Below, piece after piece: positions 27,572-36,301 of a stretch of DNA of 64,000 nucleotides. The translations under genes were made by a program, and so were the position numbers. The stretch is from Steroidobacteraceae bacterium (GTDB taxonomy: Bacteria > Pseudomonadota > Gammaproteobacteria > Steroidobacterales > Steroidobacteraceae), in contig JAHCAN010000010.1 of assembly GCA_019634915.1 (NCBI GenBank), positions 1 through 64,000 on the forward strand, given 5' to 3'. Numbering within the stretch: the first letter of the stretch is position 1; every line of letters starts with the position of its first letter. Under the pieces are notes generated by a model. It was given only the letters and a program-made list of their open reading frames with translations. It searched no databases and was not told where the DNA came from.

Positions 27572-27837
27572 GCATGGTGGAATTCGAAGACGGTGCGGTC
27601 AGTCTCGATGCGGCGATCGTCGCCGAGGGCTTCGGGCTCGCTCCGGAGCAGCTGCGGCAACTCATGCGTACGCTGAAGATCACCACGCGCCACGAACGCG
27701 GCGTCGACGAGGACGCCGGGCGCCACCGCCTCACCTTTCTCTACGGCAGGCGGCGCCTGCAGCTGCTGGTCGATGCGACCGGCACGATCATCGAGCGCTC
27801 GTACACCGAGGGTGACGAGGCCGCGCAGCCGCGCTGA
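27568..27837 (+). CDS. DUF6522 family protein
   Basis: This 89-residue protein reads VEFEDGAVSLDAAIVAEGFGL, then LMRTLKITTRHERGVDEDAGRHRLTF, FLYGRRRLQLLVDATGTIIERS. This is the pattern of DUF6522, small soluble proteins with no known activity often found beside anaerobic or nitrogen-oxide genes. Its start overlaps the SDR stop (ATGA), so the two are translated together. Confidence 0.8.
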   Translation: MSMVEFEDGAVSLDAAIVAEGFGLAPEQLRQLMRTLKITTRHERGVDEDAGRHRLTFLYGRRRLQLLVDATGTIIERSYTEGDEAAQPR

Positions 27838-27887
27838 ACCCCGCCGAAGCCGGGCCGGGCCGGCCACCCTGGCTGCGCGGCCGCGCC

Positions 27888-28307
27888 TCAGGCGCGCTGC
27901 AGCTCGACGAACCCGCCGCGGCGGTCGACGGCAAGGAAGTCCGCGATCCGGCCGGCGCGGATCGACTCGAGCATCATCCGCAGCGGTCCGGCCGCTTCGT
28001 CGGTGTTCGGCGGCACGCCGGCGCGGCCGTCGAGCGCGGCGACGAACAGGATGTCCCAGCGCGAGAGCGCCTCGCGCGCTTCGAGCTCGAGCGCCTCGAA
28101 CGAGGCGATCTCGCTCGCGAGCTTGTCGACGCAGACCACCGGCGTCAGCGCACCGCCCTCGCCGCGCTCGAAAGCCGCCCGCTGCTGCGCCGTGCCGTCG
28201 GGCGGCAGCTCCGCGACCGCGAACACGAGCAGCAGCCGCTGCGGCTCGGGCTGCGCGCGCGCCGCGGCGAGCAGATCGTCAAAGGTCCGGATATCCACGC
28301 CGCGCAT
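27888..28307 (-). CDS. Conserved hypothetical protein, often mislabelled ribonucleotide reductase alpha
   Basis: This 139-residue soluble protein begins with IRTFDDLLAAARAQPEPQRLLLVFAVAELP and contains GEGGALTPVVCVDK and SRWDILFVAALDGR. It matches a family conserved in Proteobacteria that carries the inherited label ribonucleotide reductase subunit alpha, although it has no reductase motifs and is far too short. Function unknown. The longer open frame upstream runs antisense to polA and is not the gene; the ATG at 28307 fits the family start. Confidence 0.8.
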   Translation of the reverse strand: MRGVDIRTFDDLLAAARAQPEPQRLLLVFAVAELPPDGTAQQRAAFERGEGGALTPVVCVDKLASEIASFEALELEAREALSRWDILFVAALDGRAGVPPNTDEAAGPLRMMLESIRAGRIADFLAVDRRGGFVELQRA

Positions 28308-28421
28308 TGTACGCAGGCGGCGCGCAGCGCGAACGCGCCGGAGCACCGACGGACTGGCGCGCCGACGCGCCCTGCCGCCGGCGTGCACTTCCGGTTCCGT
28401 TCTGCAAGACTGCGCCCTGCG

Positions 28422-31211
28422 ATGAACGCCCCGCCAGACATCGTCCTCGTCGACGGCTCCTCGTACCTGTACCGCGCGTTCCACGCGCTGCCGCCGCTGA
28501 CCAGTTCGCGCGGCGAGCCCACCGGCGCGCTGCTCGGCGTGCTGAACATGCTGCTGAAGTTCCTGAAGGACTACCCGGCGCCCCGCATCGCGGTCGTCTT
28601 CGACGCCCCGGGCCAGACTTTCCGCGACGAGCTGTTCGCCGAGTACAAGGCGCATCGCCCGCCGATGCCGGATGAACTGCGCGCGCAGGCCGGGCCGCTG
28701 CTCGAGGCGGTGCGCGCGCTCGGCCTCCCGGTGCTGCGCATCGAGGGCGTCGAGGCCGACGACGTGATCGGCACGCTCGCGAAGCAGAGCACCGGACGCG
28801 GCTGGCGCGTGCTGATCTCGACCGGCGACAAGGACATGGCGCAGCTGGTCGACGGCCACGTCACGCTGATCAACACGATGTCGAACACCGTGCTCGACCG
28901 CGCCGGCGTCAAGGCGAAATTCGACGTCTACCCCGAACAGATCATCGACTACCTGGCGCTGGTCGGCGACAGCTCCGACAACATCCCGGGCATCAGCAAG
29001 GTCGGCCCGAAGACCGCTGCGAAGTGGCTCGACCGTTACCGCTCACTCGACGGCATCATCGAGAACGCCGCCGCGATCGAGGGCAAGGTCGGCGAGAACC
29101 TGCGCGCCGGGCTCGACACGCTCGCGCTGTCGCGCCAGCTCGCGACGATCCGCACCGACGTCGAGCTCGCCGAGCGGCCCGAGGAGCTGCTGCGCGGCGA
29201 GCCCGACGTCGAGATCTTGCGCGCGCTATATGCGCGCTTCGAGTTGCGCTCGCTGCTGCGTCAGCTCGAAGGCAGCGGCCCCGACGACGCGACCGGCGGC
29301 GGCGCCTCGCCCGCCGCGCGCGTGCCGCAGGCGCCGCGCATCCTGACGACGCCTGCGACCGCGAGCCCCGATGCGCCGGCGCTGGCACCTCCGCCCGTCA
29401 CGGAGAAGCGCTACGAGATGGTCACGACCGAGGCCGATTTCGCGCGCTGGCTCGCGGCGCTCGAGGCCGCGGAGCTGTTCGCGTTCGACACCGAGACGAC
29501 CAGCATCGACTACATGCAGGCCTCGATCGTCGGCGTGTCGTTCGCGGTGGAACCGGGCCACGCCGCCTACGTGCCGCTCGCGCACGACTACGCCGGCGCG
29601 CCGGACCAGCTCGACCGCGACGCGACGCTCGCACGCCTCGCGCCGCTGCTCGCCGACCCGGCGCGCGGCAAGGTCGGCCACCACCTGAAGTACGACGCGC
29701 ACGTGCTCGCGAACCACGGCCTGCGGCTCGACGGCATGCGCTACGACACGATGCTCGAGTCCTACGTCTGGAACAGCGTCGCGACGCGCCACGACATGGA
29801 CTCGGCCGCCGCGCGCTATCTCGGCATCGAGACGATCCATTACGAGGACGTCGCCGGCAAGGGCGCGAAGCAGATCCCGTTCAACCAGGTGCCGGTCGAG
29901 CGCGCCGCCGAATACGCGGCCGAGGATGCCGACGTCACGCTGCGCCTGCACCACACGCTGTGGCCGGCGATCCGCAGCGCGCCGGCGCTCGAACGCGTGT
30001 ATTCGACGATCGAGCAGCCGCTGGTGCCGGTGCTGTTCGCGATGGAGGATGCCGGCGTGCTGCTCGATCCGGCGATGCTGCGCGCGCAGAGCCGCGACCT
30101 CGCGGCGCGCCTCGCCGAAATCGAAGCCGCCGCGCATCGCGAGGCCGGCCAGCCCTTCAACCTCGACTCGCCGAAGCAGCTGCAGTTCCTGCTGTTCGAG
30201 AAGCTCGGCATCCCGCCGCTGCGCAAGACGCCGACGGGCCAGCCGTCGACGGCCGAGGACGTGCTCGAGGAGCTCGCCGACGAGCACACGCTGCCGCGGC
30301 TGATCCTCGAGTACCGCGGCTTCGCGAAGCTGCGCTCCACCTACACCGAGAAGCTGCCCGAGCAGGTGAACCCGCGCACCGGGCGCGTGCACACCTCCTA
30401 CCACCAGGCCGTCGCGCAGACCGGGCGGCTGTCGTCGACCGATCCGAACCTGCAGAACATCCCGGTGCGCACGCCGGAGGGCCGGCGCATCCGCCAGGCC
30501 TTCATCGCGCCTCCGGGCCACGTGCTGATGGCGGCGGACTACTCGCAGATCGAACTGCGGATCATGGCGCACCTGTCGGAGGATGCGGGCCTGCTCGCGG
30601 CGTTCGCGGCCGGCGAGGACGTGCATCGCGCCACCGCCGCCGAGGTGTTCGGCGTGCCGCTCGCCGAGGTGAACGCGGACCAGCGGCGCTCGGCGAAAGC
30701 GATCAACTTCGGCCTGATCTACGGCATGTCGGCCTTCGGCCTCGCCCGCCAGCTCGGCATCGACCGCGGCGCCGCGCAGTCCTGGGTGAACCGCTACTTC
30801 GAACGCTATCCCGGCGTGAAGCGTTACATGGACGAGACGCGCGAGCGCGCGAAGCGCGATGGCTACGTCGAGACGGTGTTCGGCCGGCGGCTCTACCTGC
30901 CCGACATCCGCTCGCGCAACCGCCAGATCCAGCAGTACGCCGAGCGCAGCGCGATCAACGCGCCGATGCAGGGCACCGCGGCCGACATCATCAAGCGCGC
31001 GATGATCGCCGTGCACGCCTGGTGCACGAACGAGCGGCCGCCGGCCCGCCTGATCATGCAGGTGCACGACGAGCTCGTGCTGGAAGTGCGGGAAGACGCG
31101 GTGACGCAGGTTGGCGACAGGCTGCGTGAATGCATGACCGGCGCTGCCGACCTGCGGCTGTCGCTGAAAGCAGACATCGGTACGGGAGCCAATTGGGACG
31201 AAGCGCACTGA
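28422..31211 (+). CDS. polA: DNA polymerase I
   Basis: This 929-residue enzyme has all three domains. The 5'-3' exonuclease starts IVLVDGSSYLYRAFHALP and has STGDKDMAQLV and GDSSDNIPG. The 3'-5' exonuclease keeps its acidic site in FDTETTSIDYM. The polymerase motifs are A (DYSQIELRIMAHLS), B (RRSAKAINFGLIYGMSAFGL) and C (QVHDELVLEV). The ATG at 28422 matches the family start. Gene order polA, engB, cytochrome c4, dsbA is that of Pseudomonas and relatives. Confidence 0.97.
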   Translation: MNAPPDIVLVDGSSYLYRAFHALPPLTSSRGEPTGALLGVLNMLLKFLKDYPAPRIAVVFDAPGQTFRDELFAEYKAHRPPMPDELRAQAGPLLEAVRALGLPVLRIEGVEADDVIGTLAKQSTGRGWRVLISTGDKDMAQLVDGHVTLINTMSNTVLDRAGVKAKFDVYPEQIIDYLALVGDSSDNIPGISKVGPKTAAKWLDRYRSLDGIIENAAAIEGKVGENLRAGLDTLALSRQLATIRTDVELAERPEELLRGEPDVEILRALYARFELRSLLRQLEGSGPDDATGGGASPAARVPQAPRILTTPATASPDAPALAPPPVTEKRYEMVTTEADFARWLAALEAAELFAFDTETTSIDYMQASIVGVSFAVEPGHAAYVPLAHDYAGAPDQLDRDATLARLAPLLADPARGKVGHHLKYDAHVLANHGLRLDGMRYDTMLESYVWNSVATRHDMDSAAARYLGIETIHYEDVAGKGAKQIPFNQVPVERAAEYAAEDADVTLRLHHTLWPAIRSAPALERVYSTIEQPLVPVLFAMEDAGVLLDPAMLRAQSRDLAARLAEIEAAAHREAGQPFNLDSPKQLQFLLFEKLGIPPLRKTPTGQPSTAEDVLEELADEHTLPRLILEYRGFAKLRSTYTEKLPEQVNPRTGRVHTSYHQAVAQTGRLSSTDPNLQNIPVRTPEGRRIRQAFIAPPGHVLMAADYSQIELRIMAHLSEDAGLLAAFAAGEDVHRATAAEVFGVPLAEVNADQRRSAKAINFGLIYGMSAFGLARQLGIDRGAAQSWVNRYFERYPGVKRYMDETRERAKRDGYVETVFGRRLYLPDIRSRNRQIQQYAERSAINAPMQGTAADIIKRAMIAVHAWCTNERPPARLIMQVHDELVLEVREDAVTQVGDRLRECMTGAADLRLSLKADIGTGANWDEAH

Positions 31212-31222
31212 GACGGTAGAAT
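31193..31222 (+). promoter_or_regulatory. Putative sigma-70 promoter of the outer-membrane barrel gene
   Basis: TTGGGA (31193-31198, 4 of 6) and TAGAAT (31217-31222, 5 of 6) are separated by 18 bases. They overlap the last codons of polA. The start would fall near 31229, about 35 bases before the ATG. Confidence 0.45.
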
Positions 31223-31263
31223 GTCCGGGCCTGCTTCGGCGTTTCGCCACTGAGGAGCGACCC

Positions 31264-31800
31264 ATGCCACGTCCATACATCCTGCCCGCCCTTGCGCTCG
31301 CGCTGCTCGGCGGCACGGCCCACGCGGCCGACAATGGTTTCTATCTCGGCGCCGCGGTCTCGCAGTCGCAGATCGACGGCATCGCCGACAGCTTCGATCT
31401 CGACGACACCGGCTACAAGCTGATCGCGGGTTTCCGCCCGCTCGACGTGTTCGCGGTCGAGCTGAACTACATGGATCTCGGCAGCGACAGTGCGACGGCC
31501 GGCCCCGCCACGTTCAGGGCCGAGGCCACGGCACTGGCGGGTTTCGGCATGCTGATGCTGCCGCTGCCGCTGGTCGATCTCTACGTGAAGGCCGGCGTCG
31601 CTCACTGGGAGTCCAGGGGCAGCCTGTCGTCCGTCACGCTCTCCAGCCTGAAGGACGACGGCACCGAGTTCGCCTACGGCGCCGGCGTGCAGGTGCACCT
31701 CGGCAGCCTCGGCGCGCGGCTCGAGTACGAGTCGTTCGACATCGACAACACCGACGGCCTCGACCTCTTCTCGCTGGGCCTGACCTGGACCTTCCTGTAA
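31264..31800 (+). CDS. Outer-membrane beta-barrel protein (OmpA-like, porin family)
   Basis: This 178-residue protein has a signal peptide cut after GGTAHAA. A small eight-strand-like barrel follows: GFYLGAAVSQSQID, GYKLIAGFRPLDVFAVELNYMDLG, LVDLYVKAGVAHW, EFAYGAGVQVHLG, and a final strand LGLTWTFL ending with a hydrophobic residue for BAM recognition. A strong ribosome site (GAGGAG) precedes the ATG. Function is not known. It is inserted between polA and engB, directly before the candidate small RNA. Confidence 0.88.
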   Translation: MPRPYILPALALALLGGTAHAADNGFYLGAAVSQSQIDGIADSFDLDDTGYKLIAGFRPLDVFAVELNYMDLGSDSATAGPATFRAEATALAGFGMLMLPLPLVDLYVKAGVAHWESRGSLSSVTLSSLKDDGTEFAYGAGVQVHLGSLGARLEYESFDIDNTDGLDLFSLGLTWTFL

Positions 31801-31830
31801 GCCGCTGATCCACAATCGGCTTTCGGCGAC

Positions 31831-31858
31831 GGAACCATTCCGGCGGCAAAGCGTCCAA
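31831..31858 (+). promoter_or_regulatory. Sigma-E/AlgU-like promoter of the candidate sRNA
   Basis: GGAACC (31831-31836) and TCCAA (31854-31858) match the extracytoplasmic-stress sigma consensus (-35 GGAACTT, -10 TCNAA) with the spacer in the accepted range. The start would be near G31865. Confidence 0.45.
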
Positions 31859-31864
31859 CTTCCT

Positions 31865-31980
31865 GAGCGCCACAAACGCTCCCCGCTTCCCTCCCTGAGC
31901 GGGTAAGCCCGGATGCAAGAGACCTGTGCCGGGTATGTCGGCCCCGGCAGTCTGGATTCCCAGGCTGCCGGGGCTTTTTA
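31865..31980 (+). ncRNA. Candidate trans-acting sRNA at the polA-engB (Spot 42/ErsA) locus
   Basis: The ~115-nt transcript would fold into serial hairpins. A short 5' hairpin pairs GAGCG (31865-31869) with CGCTC. Next, CCCGCT (31882-31887) pairs with AGCGGG (31898-31903) around the loop TCCCTCCCTG. CCCGG (31908-31912) then pairs with CCGGG (31929-31933), and a strong terminator follows. The C/U-rich loop is complementary to Shine-Dalgarno sequences, as in many Hfq-dependent regulators. No ORF fits here. Spot 42 in enterics and ErsA in Pseudomonas occupy the same position relative to polA and engB, and ErsA is also under an AlgU-type sigma factor. Sequence homology to either was not tested. 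Confidence 0.6.
31941..31979 (+). terminator. Rho-independent terminator of the sRNA / barrel gene
   Basis: GCCCCGGCAGTCTGG (31941-31955) pairs almost perfectly with CCAGGCTGCCGGGGC (31960-31974), one G-T pair allowed, closing a very short loop and followed by five T residues. It ends rightward transcription before the convergent engB gene. Confidence 0.9.
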
Positions 31981-32000
31981 TTGCAGCCGCACCACGCGGA

Positions 32001-32594
32001 TCACTGCGCCGCCCGGCCGCCGAGCAGGCCGAGCAGCGCGCGCTGCGCCTCCGGCACTCCGGCCCCCGTCTGCGATGACAGCAGCTGCGCCGTGGCGGCA
32101 TCGCCGAGCCGCGACTGCGCGGCCGCGAGCGCCGCGCGGGCCTCGTTGCGGCCGAGCTTGTCGGCCTTCGTCAGCAGCACGTGCACCGCGCAGTCCGGCG
32201 GCCCGGCCCAGTCGATCAGCTGCTCGTCTTCGGGGCCGATGCCGCGACGCGCATCGACGACCAGGATGAGCCCGCGCAGCGACTGCCGCGCGCGCAGCCG
32301 CTCGATCAGCGGCGCCCATTTCGCCCGCTCCGCCGGCGGCGCGGTCGCATAGCCATAGCCGGGCAGATCGACGATCCGTCGGCCGGGCTCCAGTTCGAAA
32401 TAATTGAGCAGCCGGGTCTGGCCCGGCGTCTTGCTGGTGCGCGCGAGCGCCTTGCGCTGCGTGAGCGCATTGATCGCGCTCGACTTGCCGGCATTCGACC
32501 GCCCCGCGAACGCGACCTCGGCGCCGTGGTCGGGCGGAAACTGCGCGGCGGCGGCCACGCTCAGCATGAAATGGGCGTTCGGGAAGCGACTCAC
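32001..32594 (-). CDS. engB: Ribosome biogenesis GTPase EngB/YihA
   Basis: This 197-residue GTPase has the P-loop FAGRSNAGKSSAINALT, the switch RTSKTPGQTRLLNYF, DLPGYGYA and the guanine motif LLTKADKLGRNE. It takes part in assembly of the large ribosomal subunit. It diverges from cytochrome c4 and converges on the candidate sRNA. Length and synteny are normal for Gammaproteobacteria. Confidence 0.95.
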   Translation of the reverse strand: MSRFPNAHFMLSVAAAAQFPPDHGAEVAFAGRSNAGKSSAINALTQRKALARTSKTPGQTRLLNYFELEPGRRIVDLPGYGYATAPPAERAKWAPLIERLRARQSLRGLILVVDARRGIGPEDEQLIDWAGPPDCAVHVLLTKADKLGRNEARAALAAAQSRLGDAATAQLLSSQTGAGVPEAQRALLGLLGGRAAQ

Positions 32595-32614
32595 GGCAAA
32601 TCCCCCGGGGAGTG

Positions 32615-32620
32615 TACAAT
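32615..32620 (+). promoter_or_regulatory. Putative -10 element of the cytochrome c4-dsbA operon
   Basis: TACAAT (5 of 6) lies in an A/T-rich patch of the engB/cytochrome gap. No clear -35 is seen. A start near 32627 would leave a leader of about 26 bases. Confidence 0.35.
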
Positions 32621-32652
32621 TTTAGGGTTCTGCGACCGGAGACGTGAGAAGA

Positions 32653-33300
32653 ATGATGAAGTCCATCCCCGCCATAGCCGCCCTCGCCCTGGCTTTCGCC
32701 TGGCCCACGGCCCACGCCGACGGCTCGGCCGAAGCGGGCGCCGAAAAGGCCACCGTCTGTCTCGCCTGCCATGGCCTGAACGGCAACAGCACGAACCCGG
32801 AATGGCCCAGTCTCGCCGGCCAGAACGCCGCCTACATCGCCACACAGCTCCACCAGTTCCGTGACGGCAAGCGCAGCAGCACGCCGAACGCGATGGTGAT
32901 GAGCGCGCAGTCGATGGCGCTCACCGACGAGGACATCGCCGATCTCGCTGCCTACTACGCGGCGCAGACCCCGACCGGCCTCGAGGCCGATCCCTCCTAC
33001 TGGAAGAGCGGCCAGGCACTGTACCGTGCCGGCGACCACGAACGCGCGATCCCGGCCTGCATGGCCTGCCACGGCCCGGTCGGCACCGGCAACCCGGCGG
33101 CCGGCTATCCGGCTGTTCGGGCGCAGCATTCGGTCTATACCGTGCAGCAGCTGACCGAGTACGCGGCGGGCAACCGCTACGCCGACATGGCCGGCGAGAT
33201 CCACGACACCAGGAATGCCCACATGATGGAGACGATCGCGAAGCGCCTGAGCGCGGAGGATATCCGCAACCTCGCGTCGTACATCCAGGGCATGCGTTGA
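32653..33300 (+). CDS. Dihaem cytochrome c4
   Basis: This protein of about 215 residues has a signal peptide (FAWPTAHAD) and two haem-binding CxxCH motifs, CLACHGLNGNS and CMACHGPVGTG, one in each of two similar halves. These are the features of cytochrome c4, a periplasmic electron carrier feeding cbb3-type or other terminal oxidases. The start is either ATG at 32653 or the next codon; GGAG is 11 bases upstream. The dsbA-type gene follows after 14 bases, as in Pseudomonas. Confidence 0.93.
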   Translation: MMKSIPAIAALALAFAWPTAHADGSAEAGAEKATVCLACHGLNGNSTNPEWPSLAGQNAAYIATQLHQFRDGKRSSTPNAMVMSAQSMALTDEDIADLAAYYAAQTPTGLEADPSYWKSGQALYRAGDHERAIPACMACHGPVGTGNPAAGYPAVRAQHSVYTVQQLTEYAAGNRYADMAGEIHDTRNAHMMETIAKRLSAEDIRNLASYIQGMR

Positions 33301-33314
33301 GCCGGGGAGAATCC

Positions 33315-34160
33315 ATGCTTCGAGCCATCCTGACCGGCACGCTGCTGGCGTGCGGCCTCATGGCCTGCTCGCGCGACGCGAGCCCGCCCGCCACCACCGA
33401 AGCGCCGGCCGCGGCGGCGCCCGCGCAGGCACCGACCGCAGCGCCGGCGCCCGCCGCCACCGAAGAGGCCGCCGAGGCCGCGCAGGCGAGCCAGGAAAGC
33501 GCCGGCGAGGGGGCGGACGAGAAAACCGACTCCTCGCTCGAGCGTCTCGCTTCGCTGCCGCCGGCGGACGAGCTGCCGGGCGGGCGCTGGAAGTCCGGCG
33601 TCAACTACACCCCGATCGTGCCCGGCCAGCCGACCAACGTCCCGGCCGGCAAGGTCGAGGTGCTCGAGGTGTTCTGGTACGGCTGCGGCCACTGCTACGC
33701 GCTCGAGCCGTTCATGACGAGCTGGGAGAAGTCGAAACCCGACTACATCGAGTTCGTGCGCGTGCCGGTCATGTGGAATCCGGTGAACGCCGCGCACGCG
33801 CGCCTCTACTACACGCTGCAGGCGCTGAAGCGCCTGGACCTGCACTCGAAGGTCTTCGACGAGATCCACACGCGCGGCAACATGCTCGCGGCGAACGACG
33901 AAGCCCGCACGCGCGCATTGCAGCTCGCCTTCGCGAAGGCCAACGGCATTGCCGAGGCCGACTTCCTGCGCGAGTACGACGGCTTCTACGTCAACACGCA
34001 GCTGCAGCGCGCCGAGGAAATCACGCGGCGCTACCGCGTCGAGGCGACCCCGGTCGTGTACGTCGCCGGCAAGTACCAGACCGACATCGGCATGGCAGGC
34101 GGCCAGAAGGAGCTGACCCAGCTGATCAACGCCCTCGCCGCCCACGAGAAGCGCCGCTAG
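33315..34160 (+). CDS. dsbA: DsbA-type thiol:disulfide oxidoreductase, lipoprotein form
   Basis: This 281-residue protein has a lipobox (LMAC, cysteine at residue 18), an Ala/Pro/Glu-rich linker to about residue 80, then a thioredoxin/DsbA domain. The active site reads FWYGCGHCYALEPF, with the cis-proline in VEATPVVYV. DsbA oxidises cysteines of exported proteins; the usual active site is CPHC, whereas this one is CGHC. The ATG at 33315 has GGGGAG upstream. Membrane anchoring by lipid and a long flexible tether are unusual for DsbA, though seen in some proteobacterial lineages. Confidence 0.88.
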   Translation: MLRAILTGTLLACGLMACSRDASPPATTEAPAAAAPAQAPTAAPAPAATEEAAEAAQASQESAGEGADEKTDSSLERLASLPPADELPGGRWKSGVNYTPIVPGQPTNVPAGKVEVLEVFWYGCGHCYALEPFMTSWEKSKPDYIEFVRVPVMWNPVNAAHARLYYTLQALKRLDLHSKVFDEIHTRGNMLAANDEARTRALQLAFAKANGIAEADFLREYDGFYVNTQLQRAEEITRRYRVEATPVVYVAGKYQTDIGMAGGQKELTQLINALAAHEKRR

Positions 34161-34191
34161 GGCGTTCGATGCACGGCGGCGGGCCACCGAC

Positions 34192-35169
34192 ATGCTGAGC
34201 GCCTTCGTGCCCGGCCGTACGGGGCTCAACCGCATCGAACCCGACTGCGACGCGGCGCTGCCGCAGGAAGCCGTGTGGTTCGACCTGCTCGAGCCGCAGC
34301 CGTCCGACGAGAAGCGCATCGACGAGACGCTCGGCATCGAGATCCCGAGCCGCGAGGAAATGCGCGAGATCGAGGCCTCGAACCGCCTCTACGAGGAAGA
34401 CGGCGCGCTCTTCATGACCGCGACCGTGGTCACCAAGCTCGACACCGACCTGCCCGAGAGCACGCAGATCACCTTCATCCTCGCCGGCGCGCGGCTCGTC
34501 ACGGTGCGCTACGTCGATCCGCTGCCGTTCCGCCGCTTCATCGCCTATGCCGAGCGGCACGTCGCGAGCGGCACGTCCGGCGCGACGATCTTCGCGGGCC
34601 TGCTCGAGTCGATCATCAACCGCATCGCCGACGTGCTCGAGCGCGCCGGCGGCGAGCTCGACTCGGAATCGGCCGGCATCTTCGCGCACAGCGCGCCGGG
34701 CCGGCGCACCGCGTCGCGCGACTTCCGCGGCGTGCTCGAGCGGCTCGGCCAGAACGGCGAGCTGCTGTCGAAGTCGCGCGAGAGCCTCGTGTCGCTCGGG
34801 CGGCTGCTCGCGTTCGTGCAGCAGCAGCCGTCCTCGTTCTTCTCGCAGGACGTGCGCGCGCGTTTCCGCATGCTCTCGCGCGACGCGCTCGCGATGTCGG
34901 ACCACGTGACCTATCTCGCGAGCAAGGTGCAGTTCCTGCTCGAGGCGACGCTCGGCATGGTCAACATCGAGCAGAACGCGATCATCAAGATCTTCTCGGT
35001 CGCGGCGGTCGTGTTCCTGCCGCCGACACTGGTCGCGAGCATCTACGGCATGAACTTCCACCACATGCCGGAACTCGACTGGCTCGCCGGCTATCCGTTC
35101 GCGCTCGGCATCATGGTGCTCTCGGCGGTGCTGCCGTACCTGTGGTTCAAGCGCAAGGGCTGGCTGTAG
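34192..35169 (+). CDS. corA: CorA-family magnesium/cobalt channel
   Basis: This 325-residue protein has the large acidic cytoplasmic domain of CorA and two C-terminal helices. The pore signature is SIYGMNFHHMPELDW, with the required GMN. The final positively charged end (FKRKGWL) is typical. It follows the dsbA gene by 31 bases on the same strand; there is no functional link known. Confidence 0.95.
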   Translation: MLSAFVPGRTGLNRIEPDCDAALPQEAVWFDLLEPQPSDEKRIDETLGIEIPSREEMREIEASNRLYEEDGALFMTATVVTKLDTDLPESTQITFILAGARLVTVRYVDPLPFRRFIAYAERHVASGTSGATIFAGLLESIINRIADVLERAGGELDSESAGIFAHSAPGRRTASRDFRGVLERLGQNGELLSKSRESLVSLGRLLAFVQQQPSSFFSQDVRARFRMLSRDALAMSDHVTYLASKVQFLLEATLGMVNIEQNAIIKIFSVAAVVFLPPTLVASIYGMNFHHMPELDWLAGYPFALGIMVLSAVLPYLWFKRKGWL

Positions 35170-35199
35170 CGCGCACGCGGGCCGCGTGCCTCCGCGGCC

Positions 35200-36246
35200 T
35201 CATCCCCAGAGTCGCGGTTCCGGCGGGTGGACCATGCCGTCGGCGTAGCGCATGCCGTGCGGGCGGTCCTCGGCGAGCAGCAGCGGCCCGTCGAGGTCGA
35301 TGAACCGCGCGCGCTGCGCGACGAGGAACGCCGGCGCCATCGCGAGCGACGTGCCGGTCATGCAGCCGACCATGATGCCGAGCCCTGCCGCCTCGGCCTG
35401 CGTCGCGAGTGCGAGCGCTTCGGTCAGGCCACCGGTCTTGTCGAGCTTGATGTTGATATAGGCGTAACGGCCGGTGACCTGCGCGAGCGAGGCGCGATCG
35501 AGACAGGACTCGTCGGCGCACAACGGTACCGGGCCGTCGTAGTCGGCGAGCGGCGCATCGAGGCCAGGCAGCAGCGGCTGCTCGATCAGCGCCACGCCGA
35601 GCGCCGCGAGCCGCGCCGACATCTTCCCGAGATGCGCGACCGACCAGCCGCCGTTGGCATCGACGATGATCTCGACGTCGGGTCGCGCGCGCCGCACCGC
35701 GGCGACACGTTCGAGATCGAGTTCCGGTTCGGCGCCGCCGCCGAGCTTGATCTTGAACCGACGCCAGGCCGGCATCGCCGCGGCTTTCGCCGCCATTGCC
35801 GCGGGCGCATCGATGCCGAGCGTGAACACGGTGGGCACCGCGCGCGGCGCAGCGAGTCCCGCGATCTCGTGGGCACGTCGCCCGGATCGCTTCGCCTCGA
35901 TGTCCCACAGCGCGCAGTCGAGCGCATTGCGCGCCGGACCTGCCGGCAGGCGGGCCGACAGCTCGTGCCGGTCGAGGCCGTGCGCGACGTCGCCGGCCAG
36001 CGCCTCGATCTGGTCGACCACCGGCTGCACCGCGGCGGGATCACTCTCGTGCGGCTCGCATTCGCCGCGGCCGGTGTGCGCGCCGTGCCGGATCTCGGCG
36101 ACGACCATCTGGCTGTGCGTGAACGCGGCCCGCGAGATGCGAAACACTTCCCTGAGCGGGTGCCGCTCGCCATGGGCGCGCAAGGTCGCGACCGGTGTGG
36201 CCGCCTCGCCCGCATCGTCTCCCGACACCGCCTGCCGCCCGGCCAT
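35200..36246 (-). CDS. dgcA: Enolase-superfamily racemase DgcA-like (N-acetyl-D-glutamate racemase / dipeptide epimerase)
   Basis: This 348-residue protein has the muconate-lactonising/dipeptide-epimerase fold: catalytic lysine in RFKIKLGG, metal ligands in IIVDANGGW, IEQPL and CADESC, and the second lysine in YINIKLDKTGG. The family includes L-Ala-D/L-Glu epimerases and DgcA, which converts N-acetyl-D-glutamate to the L form. A DgcN-type gene in the same locus favours DgcA. A GGAGG site precedes the ATG. The TGATA-N6-TATCA palindrome lies 56 bases upstream of the start. Confidence 0.85.
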   Translation of the reverse strand: MAGRQAVSGDDAGEAATPVATLRAHGERHPLREVFRISRAAFTHSQMVVAEIRHGAHTGRGECEPHESDPAAVQPVVDQIEALAGDVAHGLDRHELSARLPAGPARNALDCALWDIEAKRSGRRAHEIAGLAAPRAVPTVFTLGIDAPAAMAAKAAAMPAWRRFKIKLGGGAEPELDLERVAAVRRARPDVEIIVDANGGWSVAHLGKMSARLAALGVALIEQPLLPGLDAPLADYDGPVPLCADESCLDRASLAQVTGRYAYINIKLDKTGGLTEALALATQAEAAGLGIMVGCMTGTSLAMAPAFLVAQRARFIDLDGPLLLAEDRPHGMRYADGMVHPPEPRLWG

Positions 36247-36301
36247 GACTGCCTCCGCCTGGCGAACCGACTCGCCAGTATTTCTGTCATCTATCTATTT
36301 A

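Noticed and set aside
27888-28307. Ribonucleotide reductase alpha subunit
   Set aside because: The small family carries this label in databases, but the 139-residue protein lacks all reductase motifs.
35200-36246. Muconate or chloromuconate cycloisomerase
   Set aside because: The fold is shared, but aromatic-degradation genes are absent and a DgcN-type gene is nearby.
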